48,131 nt of DNA from Opitutales bacterium (GCA_017546455.1 JAFYWY010000084.1:1-48131); one strand, 5' to 3'; positions 9,296-18,461 are shown, counted from the first letter of the stretch. Translations and numbers: made by a program. The notes: a model not told the origin generated them from the sequence alone.

Positions 9296-11830
9296 CTAAA
9301 AATCGAACGCTTCCAGTTCGTCGAAGCAAACGTAGTCGTCGGGACCGAACAGGCCGCCGCCGAAGCAGATTTCGCAGTAAGCAGCTTCTTCGGGAGCAAT
9401 GCCCGCCACGACGAAGCGTTCCCAATCCGCCGTTTCGCCGCAGGAGAGCCCGACACTTTTGCGTTCGCCGAGATATTTCCCGCGCGCATCCCGCCATGCG
9501 AGAACAAAACCGGCCGACGCACCCACGGAAATTTTCCCGCGCGCCCGCACGCTTGCGGCGATACCCTGGCCCGCTTTGACGGGAAAGCGGCGCGAAACTT
9601 CCGCCGACTCGCAGCCGCCGGCAATTTTCATAGCACGTTTACCGAAAGGCGTATCGCTGATTTCCCCGCAGAAAAGATTTTCCGCCGGACCGACCAGCAG
9701 GCGCAGCGACTCGGGCGCCGCAATGGTCTTACCCGCACGCCAACCGTCTTGGTCGAGCGCAACAAAGCGGGACTGCAAAGCGATTTCGCCGTCGTCGGGA
9801 CGACGCACTGTGCGCGGCTCAAAGTCTTCTTTAAAAATCGGAATGCCGCGGACGGCGGGTACGAGTTTACGAAGTGCAATTGCATCGTCGGAAGACGGCA
9901 GAGATTCCAGGATTTCCTTCAAACGGTTCTCCGCCGCAAGGCGTTCCGGCGATTGCGGTTTGCTGCTCAAGGCTTCTACGAGGCGCAGCCAAGCCGTCGC
10001 CCGCGGATCGCTTCGGCGCATTTCGCAGGGAGAAAATCCGTCATCGGGGTACTTTTCGAGCCACTCGACGTCGTTGTAAATCGTTTCAAAAGCCCATGCC
10101 GGCGAATCGAGAGCCGCCGCTAAATTTTCGGGTTTATCCAAATCCTGCGAAGCGAGCTCCAAGGTCTCACAAGCGCGAAAGGATGCGGCAAATTTTTCCG
10201 CACGCTCCAAGTAAAGGCGCGTCTGCTCCAAGCGCGCCACGATACGGCGCTCCCGCGCGTCAGTCGGCGTCCTCGGGAAAAGCTCGCGGGCTTCGTCGAT
10301 CAGTCCGATACATTCGGGGCCGACGCGGAAAAGATGTGCCGAATTCTCGTTGCGCCAGGCCTTGATCCAGCGGCATTGTCCGCCCTGCTCGCGCCAATCT
10401 TTTTCACAGCGTTTGAAAAAGTCGTACATGTGGCGCGCGGCCTTTCCGTAGGCGATTCCGCAGAAACGTTTCAATTCCGATTCCGCGTCGGCTTTCGGGT
10501 TTTCGAGAAGGCGGGAAAGCACCCAGATTTTCGGCGCGTCGAAAGGAACTTGCGGGAAAATTTCGGCGTAAAACAGGCGTGCGCCGTTGTCGTAAGCACA
10601 GCGCAGGGAATCCGCCTGGGCCTTAAAAAAGAGTCGCGGGAAGAAAAAGGGATTGCCGTAGTAATAATCGTAAATACCCCAAGCCTCGACGCCGGATTGG
10701 CCCCAGCGCTGCATCAGCGTCCGGTCTTCTTCGGCAAAATCCGGAAATATCCAGAGCGAGCGATCGGCACAAACCACGGGGAAAACGTTTTTCGAAAGCG
10801 GAAAACTCGGCGCGTCCGTACAATCCAAATACGCGATGGCGGAGATTTTTTTGTCGGCGTATTCCGTCTCCGCGAGCGCCTGCGCCACGCGCTCGGCAAA
10901 GCCCCAAAAGTAGTCCGATCGGTTCGGCAAATTGCGGAACCAACGCATCGCTCCGTCTCCGTAAAGCGCCGAAGACTCCTCGGATTCGTCCCAGGAAAAA
11001 CAATCGTTGATTCCGACGGAAAACATCGTTGCGTCGGCATGCTCTCCGAAAAAGCCTTTGGCCGCCTCAAGTGCGACGTCTGCCGCCAGCGGATTCGCCA
11101 GATTGGCCTGAGGCGCAAAGCCGCCGCGGCGCTTGGCATCGACCTTGCCGAAGGATTTCGGAGCCAATTCCGGATGCTCCTTATAAAGTTCGGGCGTAAA
11201 AATCGTATAGAGATTATGCGAAACCTGCGGCCGCTCCCCGAAGCCTAAGTGCGCCGCCCATGCCGAATCGGCTTCACCGCGCACGGCGATGCTACGCCAA
11301 GTCCAAGCCCGCGCGTAGCTCCTGTCGTCGGGGAACGCCACCTGCGCCTTCGGACTCCACTCCGCGCCGTCGTCGCCCGGGAAAACGAACTCCACGCCGA
11401 AATCCCGATTGAGCAGCTTCGCCGCGGCATGACGCGTCGCCATCCCGCCGGCACCGACGAGGAAAAGGCGTTTGCCCTTCGAACAAATGGTAAACCCTTC
11501 GGGACCGAGAGGAGCCGGATCAACCCCTTCCCGCGCGGCGGCCCGGGTTTTCCCGACGAAAATGCCGCTCTGCGTTTCCGGATCCGAAAAACTTTCCAGG
11601 CGCACAGAAATTTCGCCCGTTCCGCCGACTTTCGCAATCCACTGCGCCAAATCCTGCGCGGCGATAAGTTCGTCCATCGAACAGTCGTCCGCTACAAAAA
11701 TCTCCCCGCAGAAAACGCCGTCGCGTACCAAAAAGCGCTCTTCGGAGCCCGTCTCGGGTGCCGCCGGAAGCGTCTCCGCAAAAAAGCAGGAAAGCCCGAA
11801 ACACAAAAACACATTGAAGCTCAAATTCAT
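9296..11830 (-). CDS. DUF4838-containing exported protein
   Basis: An 844-residue protein recognised as a DUF4838 family member, a group common in Verrucomicrobiota and Planctomycetota and thought to be glycosidase-like. The enzymatic role is unproven. Residues 1-25 form a signal peptide, so it acts in the periplasm or outside. The N-terminal 150 residues look like an alpha-glucuronidase-type N-domain ('GGMATRHAAAKLL'). The middle holds the DUF4838 core with GIYDYYYGNPFFFPRLFF and a 'SYARAWTWRSIAVRG' segment. The last 150 residues are beta-rich and may bind carbohydrate. A TTG three codons upstream (11839) keeps the frame open, but the ATG at 11828-11830 gives the better signal peptide. It is transcribed alone. 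Confidence 0.85.
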   Translation of the reverse strand: MNLSFNVFLCFGLSCFFAETLPAAPETGSEERFLVRDGVFCGEIFVADDCSMDELIAAQDLAQWIAKVGGTGEISVRLESFSDPETQSGIFVGKTRAAAREGVDPAPLGPEGFTICSKGKRLFLVGAGGMATRHAAAKLLNRDFGVEFVFPGDDGAEWSPKAQVAFPDDRSYARAWTWRSIAVRGEADSAWAAHLGFGERPQVSHNLYTIFTPELYKEHPELAPKSFGKVDAKRRGGFAPQANLANPLAADVALEAAKGFFGEHADATMFSVGINDCFSWDESEESSALYGDGAMRWFRNLPNRSDYFWGFAERVAQALAETEYADKKISAIAYLDCTDAPSFPLSKNVFPVVCADRSLWIFPDFAEEDRTLMQRWGQSGVEAWGIYDYYYGNPFFFPRLFFKAQADSLRCAYDNGARLFYAEIFPQVPFDAPKIWVLSRLLENPKADAESELKRFCGIAYGKAARHMYDFFKRCEKDWREQGGQCRWIKAWRNENSAHLFRVGPECIGLIDEARELFPRTPTDARERRIVARLEQTRLYLERAEKFAASFRACETLELASQDLDKPENLAAALDSPAWAFETIYNDVEWLEKYPDDGFSPCEMRRSDPRATAWLRLVEALSSKPQSPERLAAENRLKEILESLPSSDDAIALRKLVPAVRGIPIFKEDFEPRTVRRPDDGEIALQSRFVALDQDGWRAGKTIAAPESLRLLVGPAENLFCGEISDTPFGKRAMKIAGGCESAEVSRRFPVKAGQGIAASVRARGKISVGASAGFVLAWRDARGKYLGERKSVGLSCGETADWERFVVAGIAPEEAAYCEICFGGGLFGPDDYVCFDELEAFDF

Positions 11831-11843
11831 AAAAAGCAAAAGC

Positions 11844-12003
11844 AGTTTAAAGCTTAAAAGCTTAAGAGTTTAGTCGGCAGAGCCGAGTAAAAGAATGCAG
11901 TCGCTCCGGCAAAAAAAATTGCGAAACACCAAAAGCCAACAGCCAATGGTATTTCGCAAAATCACGACTTCGTAAACGCTTAAACTTTTAAACTCTTAAA
12001 CTG
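11844..12003. repeat. Inverted pair of heptad/octad arrays
   Basis: AAGCTTAAAAGCTTAAGAGTTTAG-type units at 11844-11872 face TTAAACTTTTAAACTCTTAAAC-type units at 11979-12001. The unit length is 7-8 bases. A copy of the block AGTTTAGTCGGCAGAGCCGAG lies inside (11866-11886) and recurs at 14473-14493. It fills the space between nadC and the DUF4838 gene. Confidence 0.6.
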
Positions 12004-12019
12004 CGCGAAGCGCCGAGGT

Positions 12020-12955
12020 TTACTTCCAGTCCAGACCGATGTCGATCCAGGGAACGTTGTGCGTGAGCGCGCCGCAGGACACGAAGTCGGCTCCGACGGT
12101 GCCGAGGACGGGCAGGCTTTCGAGCGAAACGCCGCCGCTGATTTCCGTCCACGCGGCATCGCCGATGAGCTCGACGGCCTTGCGGAGGTTTTCGACGGAG
12201 AAATTATCGAGAAGGATGATGTCGGCACCCGCTTCGAGAACCGGCGGGATTTGTTCGAGGCGGTCCACTTCGACTTCGCAGGGGAGGTCCGGACGTTCGG
12301 CGCGGGCGCGGCTCACGAGATTGGCAAGCGCAGCTCCGGCAGTAGCATCGTCGGCGGCCAAGTGGTTGTCTTTGAGCATGAGCTGGTCGTACAGGCCGAG
12401 ACGGTGGTTCCAGCCGCCGCCGCAAGCGACGGCGTACTTGTCGAGCACGCGGTGGCAGGGAGTCGTTTTGCGCGTATCGAGGAGACGCGTCTTCGTATCG
12501 CCGAGAGCGGCGACGTAACGTGCAGTCTGCGTCGCAATACCGCTCATGCGCTGGAGGAAGTTCAGCATGATACGTTCCGCCATCAGCATTTCGGAGGCGT
12601 CGCCGCGGATGGTCGCCACGACGGTGCCGGCAGGGACGCTGTCGCCGTCCTTGGCATGGAGTTCCGCAGTCGCGTTACCGCCGTAAATTTTCAGAATCGA
12701 GGCCAGCATGCTCAGGCCGGAAAGCGTGCAGGGCTTGCGGGCAACGAGGTCGGCTGCGGCGACTTTCCCGCGCGGGGCGGACACTTCGGTCGTCGGGTCG
12801 CCGGCGCGTGCGGGGCGCATCGGAGCGATCAGGCCTTCTCCGGCCGTATCTTCGTCGCGTGCGAGGCAAACGACTTTTTCGATGTAAGCGGGATCGATTT
12901 TTTCCCAGGTGAGTTGGTGTGCCATTCCCGGCATGTTGTCCAGTGATTTTTTCAT
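12020..12955 (-). CDS. nadC: Quinolinate phosphoribosyltransferase (decarboxylating)
   Basis: This 311-residue enzyme makes nicotinate mononucleotide from quinolinate and phosphoribosyl pyrophosphate in the de novo NAD pathway. The family signature is clear: TRKTTPCHRVLDKYAVACGG, followed by NHRLGLYDQLMLKDNH, then EVEVD and LLDNF for PRPP and substrate binding, and the C-terminal ISGGVSLE strand. The length is as expected. The frame stays open upstream to 13498, but that part has no family similarity and would overlap the divergent aldo/keto reductase gene. The ATG at 12953-12955 (MKKSLDN) is therefore the likely start. No nadA or nadB is in the window. Confidence 0.95.
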   Translation of the reverse strand: MKKSLDNMPGMAHQLTWEKIDPAYIEKVVCLARDEDTAGEGLIAPMRPARAGDPTTEVSAPRGKVAAADLVARKPCTLSGLSMLASILKIYGGNATAELHAKDGDSVPAGTVVATIRGDASEMLMAERIMLNFLQRMSGIATQTARYVAALGDTKTRLLDTRKTTPCHRVLDKYAVACGGGWNHRLGLYDQLMLKDNHLAADDATAGAALANLVSRARAERPDLPCEVEVDRLEQIPPVLEAGADIILLDNFSVENLRKAVELIGDAAWTEISGGVSLESLPVLGTVGADFVSCGALTHNVPWIDIGLDWK

Positions 12956-13006
12956 ATTAATTAATAAAACTACCGCCGTCGCCCGCCTGCAAATCGAAAA
13001 TGCCGC

Positions 13007-13035
13007 TTGCGATAATTCCCGCATGAGCAAACAAT
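13007..13035 (+). promoter_or_regulatory. Possible sigma70-type promoter of the aldo/keto reductase
   Basis: TTGCGA (13007-13012) and AACAAT (13030-13035) are 17 bases apart. Transcription would start very close to the ATG at 13043, implying a leaderless or near-leaderless mRNA. The -10 box matches only four of six consensus positions. Confidence 0.35.
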
Positions 13036-13042
13036 GCTTTTC

Positions 13043-14011
13043 ATGGAAACGATTCCGAACACTCCTTACGCGCTCTGCGGCAAGAGCGGACTTTATCTGC
13101 CGAAAATTTCGCTGGGACTCTGGCACAATTTCGGACACGTCGATGATTTCGCCGTCGCCGAAAAGACCCTGCTCACGGCCTTCGAACACGGAATCACGCA
13201 TTTTGACCTCGCAAACAACTACGGCCCGCCGCCCGGTTCCGCCGAAGAAAACTTCGGGAAAATGCTGCGCGGCGCCCTCGCCGGCAAACGCGACGAAATC
13301 ATCGTTTCCTCCAAAGCCGGCCACCGCATGTGGGACGGTCCCTACGGCGACGGCACGTCCCGAAAAAATCTCATCGCCAGCTGCGACCAAAGCCTGCGCC
13401 GCACCGGCTTGGAGTATTTCGATATTTTTTACGCCCACCGCTACGACGGCATCACTCCGGTCGAAGAAACGGCCAACGCCCTTTCCGCGCTCGTTCATGC
13501 GGGAAAGGCGCTTTACGTCGGGCTCTCGAAATTTCCGCCGGAGCAGGCCCGAATCGCCTGCGAAATTCTGCGGGAAAACAAGACTCCCTGCCTTATTTTT
13601 CAGGACCGCTACAGCCTATTCGAACGGGGCGTTGAAGCGGAAAAACTCGCAACCGCCGAAGCCAACGGCGCCGGATTCATCGCATTTTCGCCGCTCGCCC
13701 AAGGCTTGCTTACCGACAAATACCTGAACGGCATTCCGGAAAATTCCCGCGCCGCCAAGGCAAGCGGATTCCTCCAACGCGAACAGATCACCGAAGCCAA
13801 GGTGGAAGCCGCCCGCCGGCTCAACACCCTCGCCCGTTCCCGCGGCGAATCCCTCGCCTGTATGGCCATCGCCTGGCTATTGAAAAATCCTCGAGTGACG
13901 AGCGTGCTGCTCGGCGCCAGCTCGCCGGAGCAACTCACGGAAAACCTGAAAGCCCTCCGGTCCCTGGATTTCTCCGACGAAGAGCGGGCTGCGATAGGCT
14001 TCGCCATTTAA
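13043..14011 (+). CDS. Aldo/keto reductase, YghZ-like
   Basis: A 322-residue NADPH-dependent aldo/keto reductase. The N-terminus (YALCGKSGLYLPKISLGLWH) resembles the L-glyceraldehyde 3-phosphate reductase YghZ and related Kv-beta-type AKRs. The catalytic tetrad is visible: D55, Y60, K91 and H132. The C-terminal part has 'LLGASSPEQLTENLKAL', the usual NADP-binding motif region. The substrate is not certain. It is divergent from nadC, with 87 bases between the start codons. An in-frame ATG at 13034 is an alternative start, but a candidate promoter -10 box overlaps it, which favours 13043. Confidence 0.9.
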   Translation: METIPNTPYALCGKSGLYLPKISLGLWHNFGHVDDFAVAEKTLLTAFEHGITHFDLANNYGPPPGSAEENFGKMLRGALAGKRDEIIVSSKAGHRMWDGPYGDGTSRKNLIASCDQSLRRTGLEYFDIFYAHRYDGITPVEETANALSALVHAGKALYVGLSKFPPEQARIACEILRENKTPCLIFQDRYSLFERGVEAEKLATAEANGAGFIAFSPLAQGLLTDKYLNGIPENSRAAKASGFLQREQITEAKVEAARRLNTLARSRGESLACMAIAWLLKNPRVTSVLLGASSPEQLTENLKALRSLDFSDEERAAIGFAI

Positions 14012-14088
14012 AAACTTAAGACTACCTCCAGAAATTCGCTTTCTTAGATTTGGTTTCAAGCTTTCTTCCATCCTGCTCGTCAGAATGC

Positions 14089-14219
14089 GTGCGCCGGAGG
14101 TGCACTACATTGGATAACCGCGGGTGAAGACGTCGTCGGAACCCGCGGATAGTCCATAAAAACAAGCGCCGCAAAATGACAGACAAAGCTCTGTTCGCGT
14201 GCTTGCGGCGTAATGGAAT
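14089..14219 (-). repeat. REP-like module, reverse copy inside the MITE-like element
   Basis: Reverse complement of the 5351 module with the same two stems. It runs on at 14220-14260 into the reverse complement of the sequence flanking copy 1 (5308-5350), so a longer block was copied or inverted. Confidence 0.75.
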
Positions 14220-14285
14220 GAGTTGCGTGTTTTCGCAAAAAGCGAATTTCCGGAGATTTATCTACGAAAAGAGCGCGTAAGCTCG

Positions 14286-14417
14286 TTCCATTGCGCCGCA
14301 GGAATCTCGGGGACAAATCTGCGTCGCTTAGCGGCGCATAAGGCCGGAGGCCCTGTCCGCGGGTTTCGGCTCTGCCTACACCCGCGGTTATCCTATGTAG
14401 TACACCTCCGGCGCACG
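14286..14417 (+). repeat. REP-like module, forward copy inside the MITE-like element
   Basis: GCGCCGCAGG arm and CCGCGGGT..ACCCGCGG hairpin with the GTAGTACACC tail, also seen at positions 1-41. Together with the reverse copy at 14089-14219 it makes a long inverted repeat. Confidence 0.72.
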
Positions 14418-14457
14418 TAACTTAATCTTGAGACAGATTTTGAATTTCTAGAGGCAG

Positions 14458-14577
14458 CCTTAAGAGTTGAAGAGTTTAGTCGGCAGAGCCGAGGTGTTTG
14501 TAGGCTCCGATAAGAATACATCTCGAGAAACCTCTCGGTTTACCGACTAAACTTTTAAGCTTTTAAACTCTTAAGCG
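14458..14577. repeat. Inverted pair of octad arrays upstream of the OPT gene
   Basis: The left side (CTTAAGAGTT ... TTTAGTCGG, 14459-14483) and the right side (CCGACTAAAC, TTTTAAGC, TTTTAAAC, TCTTAAG, 14543-14575) are inverted copies that differ in the number of 8-base units. The loop holds GGCAGAGCCGAG, shared with 11873-11886. Confidence 0.6.
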
Positions 14578-14611
14578 GCGAAGCCCATTCCGCGAGCACA
14601 TTAGTTCTTCG

Positions 14612-14640
14612 TTGCAACCGCAAAGCAAAACTGCCATAGT
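14612..14640 (+). promoter_or_regulatory. Candidate promoter of the OPT transporter gene
   Basis: TTGCAA (14612-14617) and CATAGT (14635-14640) are exactly 17 bases apart. The ATG at 14650 lies 9 bases after the -10 box, so the mRNA would have almost no leader. Confidence 0.45.
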
Positions 14641-14649
14641 GGACCGCTT

Positions 14650-16758
14650 ATGAGCAAAGAAGAAACTACTAACCCTATTGAACAGGAAGTCGATACTTCC
14701 GTGTTCGCTTTGGACAGGATTCCGCCGGAGCAGCGCGACGCCTACTGGCGTAAGCACATCTACCGTGCGGACAAAGAACCTCAGCTGACCGTTCGCGGCG
14801 CCATCTTCGGCGGTCTCATCGGGATTCTCGCCTGCGCCTCCAGCATGTACACCTCGCTGAAGATCGGATGGGGCTTCGGGATCGCCCTCGTCGCCGTCAT
14901 CCTCTCCTTCGTCGTATTCAATTTCATGCGTTCCATCTCCGGCGGACGCATCAAGCCGATGGGCATTTTGGAAAATGCCGCAACGTCTTCCGTCGCTTCC
15001 GTGACGGGTATGACGACGACGCACACTGTCGTCTCCGCGTTCGGGGCTTTGATGCTTTTGGAACTCAGCACCTCCGGACTCGCTCCGGAAGCCATCGGCC
15101 CCGCACCGTGGTACAAGATGGTCCCGACGCTGTTTTTCGCAGCACTGCTCGGTACCTGCCTCGCCATCCCGATGAAGCGTGCGCTCATCAACCAGGAACG
15201 CCTCCGCTTCCCGAGCGCCATCGCCTCCGCGGAAACGCTGAAGTCCCTCTACGCCACCAGCGGAAGCGCCGTCACGAAAAACAAGGTGCGCACCCTGCTC
15301 GGCTCCCTCGGCTTCGCCGCCGTCCTCGGTCTCATCAAACAGCTCCCGACGCTGGCCAACGCCTTTGCGGAAACGGGTAAAAACGCGATTGCCGATGTCT
15401 GCACGCGTCTGGCATTCGTTCCGGAAGTCATTAACCTTCCCGATTGGGTCAATCCGCTCAAAATTTGGGGCGGCATCCAAGGCTCGACCGTCGTTACGGA
15501 CAAGGGCATCAAGACCGTTGTTTCCGAAGACGCCAACCTCCCCGGGGTTTCTCTCGATGCGTCCGTATTGCTCATCGGCGCAGGGATGCTCTGCGGGCTC
15601 CGCGTTTCGCTCACGATGTTCTTCACGGCTATTGCCCTCGACTGGGTCATCGCGCCGTGGCTGATTTCGCAGGACATCCTTCACGTCGCCTCGGGTTCGG
15701 ACATCTTCCGTAACATCGAAGCCACGGTGGACGCCAACGGCAACTTCGCCGGTTTCCGCGTCGTTTACTGGTCCCTCTGGATGGGAACGGCCATCATGGT
15801 GATGTCGAGCTTCACGGCTCTGGCGTTCCAGTGGCGCACGATCGGCCGCGCCTTCTCCGGCCTCTTCCCGAAGAAATCCTCGGCAACGACCGACGAAGCT
15901 CATGACCCGGTCGCCGACGTCGAAGTCCCGATGAAATGGTTTGTCATCGGCGTTATTCCGTCCGCAATCGGCCTCATCGTCACGCTCCACTTTGCGTTCA
16001 ATACGGCTTGGTATCTCGGCCTGCTCGCCATCTTCCTGGCGGGTGCCTTCGGTCTGATCTGCGCCCGTTCCTGCGGGGAAGCCGACACGAACCCGATCGG
16101 CGCTATGGGGAAGATTTCCCAGCTCATTTACTCCGTCATGCCCGGTGCACGCGGTAGCGTCAGCACGAACCTCATCACCGGGGGTGTGACCGCATCCGCA
16201 GGCGGTGCCGCCGGTGACCTCATGACCGATATGAAGCTCGGCAACCTCCTCGGCCTGAAGCCGCGCATCCAGTTCTGGACGCAGCTCCTCGCCATCTGCA
16301 TCGGCACGATTATCGCCTACCCGATCTGGACGCTCCTCGTCCCGAACGCCAAGGTCTTGGACGAAAACTACGCCGCGCCGCCCGCACGCATGTGGAAGGC
16401 CGTCGCCGAATTCCTGAACGACGCCTCCGTCTCCCTTCCGACGACGGTTTACTGGGCAATGTCCATCGGCGCCATCATCGGCATTGCGCTTCCGATTCTC
16501 GACCGTCTGCTTCCGAAGCTGCGCCCGTACATGCCCTCTGCTATGGGTATGGGGATTGTTCTGACGCTCCCGTCGGCATTCAACAACTCGGCGTCCTTCG
16601 CAATCGGCGCTATCGCCATCTGGCTCTGGAACAAGCTCCACAAGAAGAGCGAAGAAAACTACTCGGTCGCTCTCGCCTCCGGTTTGGTCGGCGGCGAATC
16701 CATCGCCTGCGCTCTCGCGGCAATGGCGGCCACGGCCATCCTCGCTTCCGGCAGCTAA
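14650..16758 (+). CDS. OPT family oligopeptide transporter
   Basis: A 702-residue inner-membrane protein of the OPT family (PF03169), which takes up small peptides or metal chelates by proton coupling. It has a soluble N-terminus of about 45 residues, then many hydrophobic segments beginning at TVRGAIFGGLIGILACASSM. The family hallmark 'SMYTSLKIGWGFGIAL' and the 'RSISGGRIKPMGILENAATS' loop are visible. The substrate is undetermined. It stands alone between a repeat region and a strong terminator (16785-16819). The start ATG is preceded by a promoter-like sequence rather than a Shine-Dalgarno site. Confidence 0.93.
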   Translation: MSKEETTNPIEQEVDTSVFALDRIPPEQRDAYWRKHIYRADKEPQLTVRGAIFGGLIGILACASSMYTSLKIGWGFGIALVAVILSFVVFNFMRSISGGRIKPMGILENAATSSVASVTGMTTTHTVVSAFGALMLLELSTSGLAPEAIGPAPWYKMVPTLFFAALLGTCLAIPMKRALINQERLRFPSAIASAETLKSLYATSGSAVTKNKVRTLLGSLGFAAVLGLIKQLPTLANAFAETGKNAIADVCTRLAFVPEVINLPDWVNPLKIWGGIQGSTVVTDKGIKTVVSEDANLPGVSLDASVLLIGAGMLCGLRVSLTMFFTAIALDWVIAPWLISQDILHVASGSDIFRNIEATVDANGNFAGFRVVYWSLWMGTAIMVMSSFTALAFQWRTIGRAFSGLFPKKSSATTDEAHDPVADVEVPMKWFVIGVIPSAIGLIVTLHFAFNTAWYLGLLAIFLAGAFGLICARSCGEADTNPIGAMGKISQLIYSVMPGARGSVSTNLITGGVTASAGGAAGDLMTDMKLGNLLGLKPRIQFWTQLLAICIGTIIAYPIWTLLVPNAKVLDENYAAPPARMWKAVAEFLNDASVSLPTTVYWAMSIGAIIGIALPILDRLLPKLRPYMPSAMGMGIVLTLPSAFNNSASFAIGAIAIWLWNKLHKKSEENYSVALASGLVGGESIACALAAMAATAILASGS

Positions 16759-16784
16759 TTCCCGGACACGATTAACGCCTATCG

Positions 16785-16819
16785 ACGTTCCCGCAACACG
16801 CTTGCGGGAACGTTTTTTT
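16785..16819 (+). terminator. Rho-independent terminator of the OPT gene
   Basis: A 12-base perfect stem (16785-16796 with 16802-16813), 5-base loop and seven T. The stem is ACGTTCCCGCAA, one of the four terminators built from the recurring GTTCCCGC motif. Confidence 0.93.
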
Positions 16820-16831
16820 ATGCACATGCAA

Positions 16832-16932
16832 AAAGATTAAAGGTGAAAGATTAGAGATTAAAGGTTTGGAGCCGAATAGATTCTCTAATCTTTCATCTTT
16901 AATCTCTAATCTTTAATCTCTCATCTTTAACC
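16832..16932. repeat. Inverted pair of heptad arrays (TYTAATC) before lpxC
   Basis: The right side (16881-16932) reads as 7-base units TCTAATC, TTTCATC, TTTAATC, TCTAATC, TTTAATC, TCTCATC, TTTAACC. The left side (16832-16864) is the same kind of array in reverse. The two could form a long imperfect stem. Confidence 0.7.
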
Positions 16933-16965
16933 TATTAATCGCAACGCGTAGCCCTGCTTCGTTTC

Positions 16966-16994
16966 TTTACACTTAACGTACTTTTTGTCATATT
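16966..16994 (+). promoter_or_regulatory. Candidate promoter of lpxC/fabZ
   Basis: TTTACA (16966-16971) and CATATT (16989-16994) are 17 bases apart and about 30 bases upstream of the start codon. Both boxes are partial matches to the sigma70 consensus. Confidence 0.4.
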
Positions 16995-17024
16995 AACCGA
17001 AACCCAAACAGACAAAGTTTTTAT

Positions 17025-18353
17025 ATGAAACAACGTACAATCCAAAAAGACGCTTCCATTCGCGGAAAAGCGCTTCACTCCGGCAAGGACGTAACGCTCA
17101 CGATTAAGCCCGCTCCCGTTGATACCGGGATTGTTTTCCGCCGAATCGATCTCTATGGAAAACCCGAAGTGCGCCCCGTCGCCGACTTGGTTCTCGGCTC
17201 GGAAATGCAGCGCCAAACGACGGTCGAACAAAACCATATCAAGCTCCACACGATCGAGCACATCAATTCCGCCCTCAACGGGATGGGAATCGACAATTGC
17301 TACGTTGAACTGAACGAATCCGAACCGCCGATTCTCGACGGGTCCGCGCGCCCCTACGTGCTTCTGATCCAGGAAGCCGGCATCGTCGAACAGGACAAGG
17401 AACGCAAATACTTTGAACTGAAGGAACCCGTTTCCGTCACCGACGGCAACCGCTCCATCATCGCGCTCCCGCACGACGGCCTGCGCATCACCTGCACCTC
17501 CGCCGACGACCGCGGCGTGCACACCCAGCACCTGACCATCGATATCTCGCCGGAAGTCTATGAAGCCATGGTCTCCCCCGCGCGTACCTTCACGATTTAC
17601 GAAGACATCGAGCCGCTGCTGAAAGCCGGTCTGATTCAGGGCGGATCGCTCGATTCCGCCATCGTCATCCGCGGCGACAAAATCATTTCCAAGGAACCGC
17701 TCCGTTTCAAAGACGAATTCGTCCGCCACAAAATTATGGACTTGGTCGGCGACATCGTCCTCATCGGTGCTCCGATCAAGGCCCACATCATCGCCGTCCG
17801 TACCGGTCACGCCCTCAACGCCAAGCTCTCGGCGAAGGTCCGCGAACAGATGCTCGCGCCGAAGAAAAAAGCTGAACCGGCCAAGGTCGTCGTCTCGCCC
17901 GATGCCGTCCAACTCGACATCCGCCAAATTTTGAACCTCGTCCCGCACCGCTACCCGTTCGCCCTCGTCGATCGCGTCCTGAACATCGACCATGAAGCGC
18001 AGGAAATCACGGCAGTGAAAAACGTGACGATTAACGAGCCCTTCTTCCAAGGCCACTTCCCGGGCAATCCCGTCATGCCGGGCGTCCTCCAGCTCGAAGC
18101 CATGGCGCAGGTCGCCGGTCTGCTCCTCCTTTCCAAAGCCAGCATCGAAGGCAATGTCTGCTTCTTCATGAGCGCCGACAAGGTCAAGTTCCGCAAGCCG
18201 GTCACGCCGGGTGATCAAGTCGTCATCTCCGCCAAGATCACAAAGAACCGCGGCAACAAGATCGTCGCCGCCTCTGCGGAATGCCGCGTCGGAGACGAAG
18301 TCGTTTCGTCCGCAGACGTCATGTTCACGCTGACGCCGGCTCCGAAGTATTAA
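17025..18353 (+). CDS. lpxC/fabZ: LpxC-FabZ fusion: lipid A deacetylase and hydroxyacyl-ACP dehydratase
   Basis: This 442-residue protein joins two enzymes. Residues 1-275 are LpxC, the zinc deacetylase that commits UDP-3-O-acyl-GlcNAc to lipid A synthesis. Its catalytic E78 and zinc ligand H79 ([10 protein letters not shown]) stand exactly as in E. coli; H235 and D239 ([10 protein letters not shown]) complete the zinc site, and H262 is the general acid. Residues 293-442 are FabZ, the 3-hydroxyacyl-ACP dehydratase of fatty acid synthesis, with H308 (PHRYPF) and E358 in [11 protein letters not shown] lysine- and alanine-rich linker (about 276-292) joins them. The same fusion is known in Bacteroidota and some other phyla. 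lpxA follows 108 bases downstream. Confidence 0.96.
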   Translation: MKQRTIQKDASIRGKALHSGKDVTLTIKPAPVDTGIVFRRIDLYGKPEVRPVADLVLGSEMQRQTTVEQNHIKLHTIEHINSALNGMGIDNCYVELNESEPPILDGSARPYVLLIQEAGIVEQDKERKYFELKEPVSVTDGNRSIIALPHDGLRITCTSADDRGVHTQHLTIDISPEVYEAMVSPARTFTIYEDIEPLLKAGLIQGGSLDSAIVIRGDKIISKEPLRFKDEFVRHKIMDLVGDIVLIGAPIKAHIIAVRTGHALNAKLSAKVREQMLAPKKKAEPAKVVVSPDAVQLDIRQILNLVPHRYPFALVDRVLNIDHEAQEITAVKNVTINEPFFQGHFPGNPVMPGVLQLEAMAQVAGLLLLSKASIEGNVCFFMSADKVKFRKPVTPGDQVVISAKITKNRGNKIVAASAECRVGDEVVSSADVMFTLTPAPKY

Positions 18354-18355
18354 AA

Positions 18356-18455
18356 AAGCTTAAAGGTGAGAGCTTAGCGCTTAGAGATCGGGGCAATTTA
18401 TCCTCCCCGCTAAGCCTCAGCTCTCATCTTTCATTAGAACTCTCATCTTTCTCTT
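18356..18455. repeat. Inverted heptad arrays between lpxC/fabZ and lpxA
   Basis: GAGAGCTTAGCG on the left (18368-18379) can pair with CGCTAAGC..CTCAGCTCTC on the right (18409-18425). Both sides are degenerate 7-base units (TCTAAGC, GCTAAGC, TCTCATC). The hairpin sits inside the predicted lpxC-lpxA transcript. Confidence 0.5.
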
Positions 18456-18461
18456 TACACA

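Larger units (their letters stand above)
14015..14464. mobile_element. MITE-like element with nested hairpin modules
   Basis: The ends are imperfect inverted repeats of 23 bases (14015-14037 and 14442-14464; 4 mismatches), each containing TTAA near its outer edge. The outer parts match the 137-base element at 23822-23958 (TTAGATTTGGTTTCAAG, GTCAGAATGCGTGCGCC, CTTAATCTTGAGACAG). Inside, at about 14089-14417, sit a reverse and a forward REP-like module that the short element lacks. It carries no transposase gene. Confidence 0.65.

Noticed and set aside
12956-13498. N-terminal extension of nadC
   Set aside because: It would overlap the divergent aldo/keto reductase and has no similarity to the family; an internal ATG gives the standard length.
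14563-16827. Long antisense frame (754 codons) opposite the OPT gene
   Set aside because: It is a shadow of codon bias on the other strand: very rich in R, G, D and E, no domain, and the opposite frame is a full OPT transporter.
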